From assembly GCA_023055425.1 (NCBI GenBank), contig JALGPY010000007.1, positions 86,639,136-86,703,135 on the forward strand: a DNA stretch of 64,000 bases, read 5' to 3'. Shown here in pieces: positions 43,901 to 55,900 of the stretch. Both the position numbers and the translations under genes were made by a program. This DNA is from Linanthus parryae. Its lineage: Eukaryota; Streptophyta; Magnoliopsida; Ericales; Polemoniaceae. Below the pieces are notes generated by a model, which was not told the origin of the DNA, made no database searches, and worked only from the letters and a program-made list of their open reading frames with translations. The stretch's first letter is position 1. Each line of letters begins with the position of its first letter.

Positions 43901-46900
43901 AACAACGGTTTTACAACTTGTTAGGTCGATACGAGTCGAAAGAGAAATCTGGTGGGGCTCATTGAAAATATCTAGAAAAATTGTGGGAGTATGGAAGTAG
44001 ATAGATGGGAGAAAAATAAGGAGTCAAACCATAAGAATCCAAGATCTGGACTATGAAGGAAAATATCAAAGTAGGCCTCAAAATGTCCCTTGTTACGAGG
44101 AAGAGAAAGAAGGATAAGGCTGCGCTGGTGAGTGGTAAGGGAAGGTGACGAGAACTTAGTGAAGCAACGAGACCCAGACAGCGATAGAACCAAGGACAGA
44201 ACCGTGAACAGAGAAATGTTGATGAAATCCACTGAGTGCTGATCGGATGGGGATGCGGAGGCAGAGCACCGAGAAGCGGGTCGGATCCTGGGTACAATTA
44301 TGAGATCCACAACCAGAGGCGAGTTTGTGATGATGGAGACGAACAGTGAACGATGAAGGAGGCAGGGACATATCAGTCCGATTAAGATGAGGAATTCAGG
44401 TGACGGGAATGACAGCGGGTTTGACTGCACCAGTCACAATTGATGGTTACTGAAGCTTTAAGCAGTCAAAAACTGAATTGAATCAACAGTGCACGCTCAA
44501 CTCCACGAGTAAGAGGGCTGGCGGTGATGGTGATGGGTGAGCACTATTGAATTCAACAGAGAATTGTCAATAGAATTGGCTGAGACGTCTCAGCTGGTGG
44601 TAAAAGGAAGGGGGTTCTGGATCGAGGTGGTGGTAGCAGCAAGAGGAGCTACGGAACTGACGGTGATGGCGGAAACTAACCAGGTCTGAAACAATGACCG
44701 AACATGGATGAAAAGAAGTCCAAAAGCAGAAACAAAATTAATCTTCTAGAACAAAGGTACTCGAATCAAATAACTGTAAAAGTCCGACGGGCGACTAACT
44801 CTAGCGCCGCCCGCTAGAGAGTGAAAAGAGCTATCACCAGTAGCGTAGATGCTCTGATACCATGATAGAACGTGAGAAGAATAATATTATTGAGTGTTCC
44901 ATAATCAACGAGTACAACAGAGCCTATAAATAGGTGACCGATACTTGGTCAACAAGAAATTATACTGAACTGGGTAACGGAATAATCTAAACTAGGAACC
45001 AAAATCATATAACCGACATAATATAGAAACTAAATAGCCTAACAATAATCTACCTCAACGATAATATCTCTTAAGAGTGCCTTTCATGAAAACCACCAAT
45101 AATCTGCAAAACACTCAAATGTTATCTCACAACACCTCCAATGGTATCCACGGTCAGTATTTGTTGCTGCCTTAGCTAAACTGTCTGCTAAATCCCTTAT
45201 CATTTTTTTGAAGAGATATGGGGACATGGGGGTCTCCCTCTGTGGATCCCTTGGCCCCTGTAAAATATAGGTGTTGAGCTCTCCATTTGGGATCTCCATT
45301 CAAGCTGTCTATTTAAGAGAGGGAAGTAATACAGACCATCATCCACTTGAAACCTCATGCATGTCAAAATATCCAACACAAAATTCCATCTGACATTGTC
45401 ATAGGCTTCTTAAAAATCAACTCCGAAGGTGTACCTAGCCCCATTATTTCCTCTATGATAGCTCAGCAACTCTCGAGAGAAGAAAATAGTATCCGCAATG
45501 CTTCGACATCTAATAAAAGCTGTTTATGGTTTGTGGATTAAGTCAGCAAAGCAAGGCATGCTTCTATTGGCTGTAATAATATTGGAAATGAATTTATTTA
45601 GTGTTGCAGCAGGGAATAGGTGTGATAGCAAAGGGTTGGAGACCTTAGGGACAAGTGCTATGCTTGTTGCATTTGTAGCCTTGAGCATTTTGCTTGAAGA
45701 GAAGAAGTATTGTGTAGCAGCAGCGAGTCCATCTTTGCTATTATCCAGACTTTCTTAAAGAATGTGTTTGGATTTCCATCGGGGTCGGGAGCCTTGTTAG
45801 AGGGGAGTCCAGGGAGACCAAGGAATACTTCTTCCATATCTTAGACACCTCTACGCACAGTCCTTTTCTGTTCTTCCGTAGTAGAGTTGCCAATCTGGGG
45901 CGTCAAGACTTCAGTTCCCTCATAAATATCATGGTAGGATGTGCAGAGAGAAGCTGCTGATAGCAGTTCACAAAAAAGTATTATACTTGAGCAGGCTCAT
46001 GTAGGACAGTACCTGAAGCTCTGGTTAAGGTGACAATTCTATATCTAATTTGCTTGCTTCCGACAGTTTTGAATAAAAGCTAGTAATTTTATCCCCCGAA
46101 TTCAACCATCGTATTCTAGACTTTTGTCTTACGAAGCTCTCAGCACTACACAGAAGATGTCTACGCTGTTGCAATAAATCCTCCTCTTGGGCTCCCAGTA
46201 TGTCGTTTGGGCACATGTCAATCATGCTATGGCAATCCCGAAGCTGGGACTTACATATTGTGAATGTCTCTCAAATAATACTGTAGTGGTTTTTATTCAG
46301 CTTCCTTAACTCCTCTGGCTTCTGTAGTGTCAGCTTATGGTTCAAGATAAACATCTTCTACCCCTGAATGCTTCTGTTCCAACCATGCTTCACCGTGTCA
46401 AGGAAGGTGGGTGGGGTGTTAGTCCCACATATCAAAATATCTAAAGGCTTGACATTGTGTGTGTGTGTGGGGGGGGGGGGGGGGGGGGGGGGGGTGGAGC
46501 CAAGCCCAACTTCACCACCATTGGAGGGCTCCTAAAATTAATTACTGCATTTGGCATGGGCGCATGGCTTCATCATAATTAGTGTTGATAAATCAATAAA
46601 GTAGATATAGCATTTGCTGGTTGCCTATTAGACCAAGTATATTTATGGCCTGTAAACCTCAGCTCTTCCACGTCCGGCTGTTGAATACAATCTTCCAATT
46701 CATTCATGTAGGATAGTTATACCTCTCTTCCCCCTACCTTATCTTGAGCATCTGTAATGGCATTGAAATCCCTCATAAGAAGTCCTTGTTGGTTCCTCAT
46801 AGAATTATCAGTAATAATCTCTCCATAAAAGCCTCCTATCCATGTAGTCATTCATTCCATAAATAAAGATGGTGAACTAGAGATCTTTGTAACCTCATAA

Positions 46901-49900
46901 ATTGTAGGGGTCCCAGGAAACAATAATTCTGCCAAGAGGGTGGCTGGTATAGTTGTCCACCCCATTCCAGTCTCTATTCACCTGCTCTCTGACTGGACCA
47001 ACCAGAGTTGCCTGAATCGCTCAATGGGTGCGATTCAGATCGCGCGATCCCAATTTGGGATCGTTCGCGATCCAGATCACTGATTTTGACGATCCCTAAA
47101 GTTTTCACACATATACCCGAGTATTTTTATATCATTACTCATAATTTCATCGACTATTTCACATCTTTACCCCTACATGTACATGTTCTTTTGTTTAATG
47201 GAAGTTCCTACAAAATTTTACCTGATAATAATCCACAGTATTAGGCAACGCTAACATGAGATCAGAGCAGGTTACGGACCTTGTTCGTGAAAATTCTTCG
47301 CCGCCTCAGAGGATCGACCCACGTCGTTCCCTCAATCGCGGTAACAAACCATAAAATCGTCGCCATGTGCGTCGAATCTGATTGTCACCAATCCTAGCTG
47401 CTGATATACCTCATGGCTGGATAGACAAATTTTTGGATTTTTGCGATTATGTTTTAAGAGAGTGCCGAATATGAAAGGCTGGTCCCATAAAGAAAAGAAT
47501 TGTACCGTACGAAATAACATAAAAATATATTTATTTCAAAATATATGTTATAGATTGTTGTGAATAACGTATTAAAGAAACGTCACGTGTTTGATCGGGC
47601 TTATCACTATTTTGATAAGGATTCCTAGCTTTCCAACAATTTTTCTTATTTTTACGAAACGGACGCTAAAATATTTTCAGAAACAAACAAAACAGAATGA
47701 TTTTTTTCAAAATCGAGATCTGGTGATATAACGCAGGGTCTTCCAAAAGTGGAGCAAGTATTAGAAGTGCGCAGGATTGGCGTGCATTTCATGTAACAGG
47801 CTTATATGGTCCTGGAATATGGGTGTAAAAGATTCATTCTCTTCATAAAAAAAGGAGGTAGAGCCAATAAAGATTTATTTTTCGACTCATCCCTGGGTTA
47901 AATACCTCATTCAAGAATTGTTTTGCATAATCTCGAATGTTATCTGTTCTAGTACGTAGACCAAATAATACAATGCAAGTAAAAGTTCCTAAATTCATAG
48001 AGATATAGAACAGCATATTCCGTCGCCAACTGCGCCCAGACATCTTTGTTAGAAAACATCGGTCGCTGCTCGCTGGTTCTCGCCCTTGCGTCACCAGTTC
48101 ACTGCTCTCTCTACGCCGCCTCTACTCTTGTTCATCAACGCCGCTTAACCGCCCCGGTTCCTAGTTCCCACATCGCGATTGAAGCCAACCCAGTACCTGC
48201 ATCTTCTTCTCTGGCCGCTCAACCCTCCTCAGCAACTCATGTGGACAACTGATACTACTGGCCTTGATTAGAACAACCCAACCAACCAACCGACTGATCT
48301 TGGTCACCCCCCCCCCCCCCCCCCCCCCCCCCCTAGTCGAGCTAGATGGAACAAATTTTCTGACCTGGAAAGTCCAGGTACAAGCGCTGCTCACTGGTCA
48401 TGGTCTCCTTGGCCATGTTGGTGGCATAAAGCCACCTCCACCTCCACCTCCGCTCACACCACCTCCCGTTGCTACCCAAACCAGTGCCACCGCTACAGTG
48501 CCCACCGAGCACTCGCAAACCGCGACAATTACTGCCTCGAGTCTTTGCAACCTCTGGTACGGCGGCTTAGGGCTGCCTCAACCCAATCCTAAATATGGGT
48601 CCTGGTTTCAGCTGGATCAATTGGTCTTTGCGTTTTTGGCGAGTACTCTGGCTCAATCTGCTCTCTCGCATATTACCACTGCCCATACGACATCTGACAT
48701 TTGGACAACCACAATATCTATGCTCGTCCGTCTCGTGGTCACACACCTCAAAAACCCCAGCAAGGCTCGCGATCAATCTCCGCGTTTATGCACTTCGTGA
48801 AGCAAGCCGATGAATTGGCACTCTTGGGCAAACCCATGGACGAGTCAGACATCGTTGATCAGATCTGGATGGCCTCAATGAGGCTTATTTTCCTATTGTT
48901 GCTGCAATTAAAGCGTGGGACACTGATATTGGCTTCAAAGAGCTCTCTGAGAAACTCACGCAGCATGAGGCACTTTATCAACCGAGCCCAGCCGCATGCC
49001 TCTCTCTCTACTCCGGCATCGGCTAACTCTACATTCAGTCCCCCTCACAAGGGTCGCGGTTGTGGACGTGGCCACAACACTCGACCGCACCATCAGGCGC
49101 AACAGCCTCAGCGCCATAGTTTTCGCCGCGGTGGCCTTCTCCTACCCACACCTCGGGTTGGCAGCCTCAGCCTTCACGTGGCAATCCGAGGCAACCTCGT
49201 CCGTTTCAGGGTTTCTGTCAAGGCTGCGGCGAACAGGGTCACATGATTCGTCAGTGTTCACAGTTTGGCTGGATGCTTCAGTAGTACCATGACTCTAGGA
49301 CTCCTCGCCCGACAGGCTATCCCCCAGGCTTCCCTAGTCCAGCCTACACTGCGCCCAGTTCTCCATGGACTCCACGTGCACATGTGGCCACAGCACACTC
49401 AGTGGTGCAACCTACACCATCATGGCTGCTTGACAATGGTGCCACTCACCATGTTACGGCTGACGTGGCCAATCTCTCGCTTCATCAGCCCTATACCCGT
49501 GGAGATGATGTTATGATCAGTGATGGCACGAGTCTGCCAATCACTCACACTGGTTCGCTATCTTTATCCTCGTCCTCTCATAATTTTAAACTTGATCATG
49601 TTTTATGCGTTCCAGCCATTAGGAAAAACCTTATTTCTGTCACTTAGCTTTGCTCTTCTAACAATCTCTTAGCTGAATTCTCATATGTTGGTTTTGTCTT
49701 GAAGGATTAAACCACGGGGGCGCTGGGGCGCCTATTCTGACCGGTCCGCTTAAAGATGGAGTCTACGAGTCGCCAGCTTCCACTCCATCGCTGGCTCTCG
49801 TCACTGAGTCTCGTCCTCCCTTTCAATTCTGGCATCGTCGTCTTGGCCACCCGGCAGGGGCAAGTAGTTTCCAAATTTTCACTCCCTTTTAGAAGTACCA

Positions 49901-52900
49901 CCGAGTCTTGTAGTGCATGCCAATGCACAAAGAGTCACAAACTTCCTTTTCATACTTCTAGTATCAAATCTTCTCAGCCCATTGAGGTCGTTTTTTCTGA
50001 TGTTTGGACATGTCCTGTTACATCACATGATGGTTTCAAATACTATGTTATTTTTGTTGATCATTTTTCCAAATACATGTGGCTCTACACTATGCAACAC
50101 AAATCTTAATTGCATGATATCTTTGTTCGATTTCACGCATTGGTGGATAACTTTTACTCTCTTCCACTCAAGACTCTATTCTAACAATGGGGGGGGATAC
50201 ATTGGTCTTCGTGGGTAATCTAGGACGTCATGACATCTCTCACCCCACCTCATACTCCTGAACATAATGGGTACTCGGAACGCCGTCATCGTCACATTCT
50301 GGAGACTGGCTTAGCCTTGCTTCATCACGCCGCTGTGCCTCTCCAATACTGGCCCTATGCGTTCACCACAACGATATATCTTATCAACCGCCTACCCATG
50401 CGTGGTCTCCAGTTCCGCTCACTGTTTGAGGTCACTTTCACCAACACCCTAACCATACCTAACTTCGTGTCCTTGGATGCCTATGCTACCCTAATCTCCG
50501 TCCTTACACTTCGCATGAACTCGAGGATTGGTTCACCCCCCTGTGTATTCGTTGGATATTCTCTCACTCAGAGCGCCTACCTATGTCTTGATTTAACATC
50601 TCCTACTCTTTATGTCTCCCGCCATGTTCAGTTCGATGAGTCGTCTTTTCCATTTCTCTCGTCATCCTCTGGGTCGTCCCAACACTCTGATGATCCCATC
50701 TCCCTGTGGTTCTGTACCACCAGCCCACCACGAGCATCCTTAACCTGCCATCCCCAATCACAGCTCCACCACCACCACCACCCGTTGACATTAGTGCCCC
50801 TCACCGCTACTCTGGGCAACATTTTGTTCGTCGCTCCGCTGCTATCCCTCAACCAGAACCACAACCTGCTGCCCCTCAGCCAGTCTCCTCGCACACTATG
50901 GCACAAGGTCGCGAGATGGCACTCTTCGCAGCAATCCTAGATATACCTTTACTGCAACCTTGCCCGCCACTGATAAAGATAGCGAACCTAGATCTGTCAC
51001 TGAGGCTCTTCGATTCCATCAGTGGAGAGCTGCAATAACACCTGGGATCTTGTTTTGCCATATCGTTCTACTAATGTGGTTGGCTGCAGGTGGATGTTTC
51101 GCATCAAGCGAAAACTTGATGGTTCCATTGACAGATACAAGGCATGTCTGGTTGCCAAAGGGTTTCATCTGCGGCCTGACATTGACTACCATGACACTTT
51201 CAATCCTGTGGTCAAACTCTCCACCATTCATTTGGTTCTCTCCATTGCTGTCTCTCAATGTTGGCTTATCAAGCGGTTGGATGTCAACAATGCTTTTCTT
51301 CAGGGCTCGCTTATGAGCAGGTTTATATGCAGCAGCCTCTTGGTTTTGTGGATTAGGATCGTCCCCATCATGTATGTCGCCTCAACAAGGCGATCTACGG
51401 CCTCAAACAGGCCCTAGAGCATGGTACGCTAAGCTTCAAACGTTTCTACTACACCAGGGATATGTTAACTCTCATGCATCATTCTCTATCTACTTGTTTA
51501 TGTGTTAAAACTGGCTCCAATGCATAGTCTATTCAGCAGTGTATCCTGGATCTCTCTTACAGGTTTTCGTTGAAAGATATGGGTGATTTGTCTTACTTTC
51601 ATGGGGTTGAGGTTTTTACAGCACCCGCAGGGCCTACTATTGTCCTGGCAGAAGTACCCGCAAACCCTGTTCAGACGCCTATGGTATCTCTGCTGCTCTT
51701 ACGGTTGACAATGGTTCAGCACTCTTAGATGCAAAGGAATATTGGATGACGGTAGTCTTCAGTATCTCTCTCTCAATCGTCTTGACATTTTCTTTGCTGT
51801 CAACCGTCTCTGTCAGTACATGCACCGACCCACTATAGCACACTGGAATGCGGTCAAACGATTGCTACAGTATCTCCATGGCACAGCTGATCTTGGTTTA
51901 CTGCTTCGGCGTGGTCCTCACGCTGAGCCGGAGACGAGGATTATTATACCTCGCCTCTGCCTACATAGTGTATCTTGGAGGCTCTCCCATCTCTTTGAGT
52001 TACAGGAAACAACGCACGGTTGCTCGATCTTCCAGTGAGGCTGAGTATCGAGCTGTTGCTGATGCCTCTGCTGAGATTCGCTGGCTCTGCTCTCTCTTTG
52101 CTGAGCTTGGTGGTCCCTTGTCCTCCGCACCAGTCGTCTATTGTGACAAATTGGGCACCAACTACGTATGCTCCAATCCGGTGTTCCACTCTCGCATGAA
52201 GCACGTGGCTCTTGATTTTCACTTTGTTCGTGAACAGTTTCACGCTGGTATTCTTCGAGTGGCTCATGTTTCGTCTGCCGACCAGCTTGCTGATTGTCTC
52301 ACGAAGCCTCTCTCACGAGGTCCTTTTCTTCTTTTGAGGTCCAAGCTTGGAGTATCCCCTCGATCCTCCATCTTGCGGGGGGTGTATAGGACATATTTAT
52401 AATTAGTGTCAATTAGTATTTACCCTATTAGTCCTTAGGCTAGACTATGTATTACACTGTGTATTGGTCGAATATCTATCAATCTATTATTCATCGTTAC
52501 ATGACCTTGGCAGCCGATTCACGACGGATAGTAGGTCGATTCCGCCACGTAGGCCATCACACCACCCGACATCGGCAAGTGGTGAAGGTGGGATAAGGAG
52601 TTGGTGGTTGACCCACCAACACCGGGAAACATGTAACATCATCCCCATACTCTGATAACTCTCCGTCTTCAACCCGGGATGGAATAATCTGTGGTTGCCA
52701 TCTCTATGAGGAGAACCCCTACGATTGAACCCATACAGAACATATCACAACTAACAAACACTGATCGAAGTACACAGAGGACGCCTCCAATGAAAATAAA
52801 TTCTCGACGAATAGCGAAACAGATTGACACACAGCCAGCCCAATCGTAATGCTGTTTAACCTGTAAAGAGGTATAACAAAATACCGGTAAATCTTTGGGC

Positions 52901-55900
52901 TGAATCACCGTTTTGCATACCTCTGCTTGCAAATTTATCTAAATGCATTCCCATGGTTCAGAGGTATGTTCCATCCAACTTCCGTTACGTTATTTTTCTA
53001 CTTTTATCAGTTAAATATTTATGTATTATAATAATATATATAAATATAATTTAAAATGTACTGAAAATAATCAAAACTTTTCAGTCTAGCCCCTTTAAAA
53101 AATACTGAAAACAATATCATATTTTCAATTGAACAACCCACTACCATCAGTATCAATGTTACCACTCCTATCCATCCACTTCCCACACTCGCTTCTATTA
53201 CCACCACCATCGTAATTTCAGTCGCAAACAGCAGGTGAGAGAGAAAGCGGCAGAGACAAGGAGTTAGACGAAGCAGAAAAAAGCAAGTGTTTTTGTATGT
53301 GCTTTGATTGCTTAAATTGAAAGAATTACGTCTCTAATTGTTTCTAAATTTCAATTTCAAATCTGACATTGAACAAATTCCGGGTGATCAATCCCAAATT
53401 TGTCTCAAATTTGGGTTTGATTGCTTAATAGAGAAGGAAAAAGAACTTGAAGTGGTGTTTAGTCCGATCTGGCGGAGTCTGAGGTAAAGGGAAAGATTAT
53501 GTGATTCGATGGTGCAGAAGAGAAATGGGTGGTGGGATTGTAGGTGAGGGTCTGGTCTGTTGTGTGTGGTGGTATACGGCTGTGATGGTTGGGTTCATTG
53601 GGTTGTGTTTATGGCTTTGTGCTGTCGGGCTGGAGGTTGGTGTTGATTGAGTGTGATTTCGGTGTTGGATGTGTGTGTTGAGAACAAGGTTTTATAAAAA
53701 GGAAGCGGCCGATGTATTGATCGCGGTCGCGCGTAACGGGATCGGACTATATCGGAGGGACTGTAATGGAAAACGGAGATCAAATGTGTGAATTTTAGAA
53801 ACGTTCACGGACGTTTTCTCCATTTTCCCGATTTCCCCGATACGAAACGGCCATTTTTTGCCCCTTTTTACAATGCAAAACAACCGTTTTCTCCTGCTAC
53901 CGACGCGAAAATAAAATCCACACGACGCGTGATCGGAAAAACGGTGGCGCCCTCTGCCGATTCCGTTACAACACGGCTGCTCCGCACCGCTTTTACTATT
54001 TTTTAAAACCCAGGTTGAGAAGTCCCATATCGGACATTCAAGAAGAAGAGAAAGAATATGTAAGTGCTCTGGGCTACTCCATTAATTGCCAATTGGTTTT
54101 AAGGTGGAACCCCATGGATTCTTACACGGTATCAGAGCTTCACACACGTGAATGGTCTAACAACCAACGTGCTTGCCGCCATCCGAAGAAAAAACGATAC
54201 ACGTGTAGGCCAAGAATGCCACACGTGAGGGGGCATGTTGAGAAGTCCCACATCGGACATTCAAGAAGAAGAAATATAATCATAAGTATTCTGGGCTACT
54301 CCCCTCATTGCCAATTGGTTTTGAGGTGGAACCCCATGGATTTCTACAGTGTGTGAGGAGGTTGCCGTGATGGTGGATGTGCATGAAGGAGGGTGAAAGT
54401 GGGGCGGTGCCTCAGTGGTTCGACGCGGAAGGGGCCTCTGCTTGTTTGTGCAAATAGGGTTGCTAATTTAATGTGAGGGGTGTTATTTGTTTTTAGCTGA
54501 AATAACAAAGCCAGTTAGTGTAATTCCTCCATAGTTTAGGGGATGAAGTTGGAATTCTATTATAGTTTTATTGAACATAGTTTTGTATAATGGCGAGAAC
54601 ATAGTTTTGTATAAAGTTAAGAAGGGAAGACTCTTGTGAAGGTCATCATGAGTTTTCTTGTAAAAGGAAAAAATGTGAATGTTGCCTCAAATTTCAGAGG
54701 GAACACTTGAGGCTTTCTTGATCAGCAATTTTCATTCATTACCTGTAACGTATTGTTCCACATAACTGATTTGTTTCATTAGTCAATATAACTTAAACTG
54801 AGGTTGTTGCGTGAATATATGACTTGTTTTTCAAGACAGGCCTTTAACTGTCTTGTTTGGTTTCTTTGTACGAGCAAAAAATCATTTATTACATGTAACG
54901 TATTGTTCCACACAACTGATTTGTTTCATAAACAATATATCTTAAACTGAGAGGTTGTTGCGTGAATATATGACTTGTTTTTCAAGACAGGCCTTTAACT
55001 GTCTTGTTTTGGTTTCTTTGTAGGAGCAAAAATGGATTGTTGCAGTACTTATCATTGTCCCTACTTATGCCATTGAGTCAGTAAGTATATCCTCCTCTAA
55101 CTGTTAGTTGATGTAAGAAAGATTTAATTCGGTCTTACCATGTTCCTTGCATAGTATGCAGTTATGATTAGGCATAAGGCTAGGGTTCCACAACTCTTTT
55201 ATATATATATATATATATATCCAATTTGATTGATAAATATTTGAACTTTGTTATCATATTATCTGATTCTTACTGCATACATTGTACTATCTTGCTAAAT
55301 CTCCTTCTGAAATAATACATCTCCTGCTCACTCTGGCACTAGCTCATAGGCTATATGCATGGAATAAGCATAGATGCAAAGAGTTGCATACAACTAATGG
55401 ATACTGCATGCTAATAAATGAGAGACAGAAGTGTACACATTAAAATGGATTGGCAGATGTGCAGACATGTCTATGTGCTTGCAGTAAGATTATTCTAATG
55501 AGTTATTATTTCCAGATTTTATCCTTGTGGAACCCAAGCTTGTCCCTGGCATGTGATATTTTAAGAAGTTGCTATGAAGCATTTGCGCTGTACTCATTTG
55601 GGAGATACCTGATTGCTTGTCTTGGTAAGCTATGCAATTAAGCCTGGTTCCTGACTTCTTCGATAATTTTGTTTGTATCAATTACAGCCCTTGATATTTC
55701 GTCATCTCCATTTCAACCACAGTGGATCATTCTCATTTATTTATCACAATCAAATTTGAATAAATTTACTTATGTGACAATTATATGCCAACAAGTACTG
55801 TTGAAGGCTATTATATTTCTAGGAAATCCTTGAATATCTTGTAGAAAGCTGTTCAATGTGGAGTACTTGACAGATTAATACTTGAAATTAGGTGGTGAGC

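Larger units (their letters stand above)
41050..46990 (-). mobile_element. Decayed L1 LINE (second copy)
   Basis: Reading on the minus strand, pieces of ORF2 occur in order: endonuclease with [11 protein letters not shown], then [17 protein letters not shown] and [14 protein letters not shown] (46,990-46,560); [20 protein letters not shown] (46,150-46,080); [17 protein letters not shown] (about 45,790); a damaged RT active-site block near 45,105; GGLRIKKFT with WNKDAVTK (42,980-42,930); the RT zinc-binding region [16 protein letters not shown] (about 41,690-41,740); and [16 protein letters not shown] (about 41,400-41,440). Three later insertions split it. Frames change often and no block is intact. 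Confidence 0.75.
48046..52501 (+). mobile_element. Decayed Ty1/Copia retrotransposon
   Basis: This plus-strand element has parts in copia order: gag (48,340-48,800), protease (49,384-49,647), integrase (49,756-50,660), RT (51,019-51,640), RNase H (51,742-52,370), polypurine tract and a short 3' LTR (52,383-52,501). No 5' LTR is visible; the left end adjoins plastid fragments. Many stops and frame changes occur. A lineage with short LTRs such as Ale/Retrofit is possible. Confidence 0.8.
40980..55023 (+). other. Intron 2 of LAZ1-like gene, 14,044 bp
   Basis: This intron starts GTTAGT and ends TTTCTTTGTAG. It is filled with a minus-strand LINE, a solo LTR, a small copia element, a plastid-DNA mosaic, a decayed plus-strand copia and a TRIM, leaving little unique intron sequence. 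Its size comes from these insertions. Confidence 0.8.

Noticed and set aside
43735..43935. CRISPR-like array
   Set aside because: Repeats are degenerate and vary in spacing, and the context is a plant retroelement.
54013..54348. Cassandra-type TRIM with 5S rRNA promoter
   Set aside because: I see no 5S-like A/C boxes in the direct repeats; the sequence is of another TRIM family.
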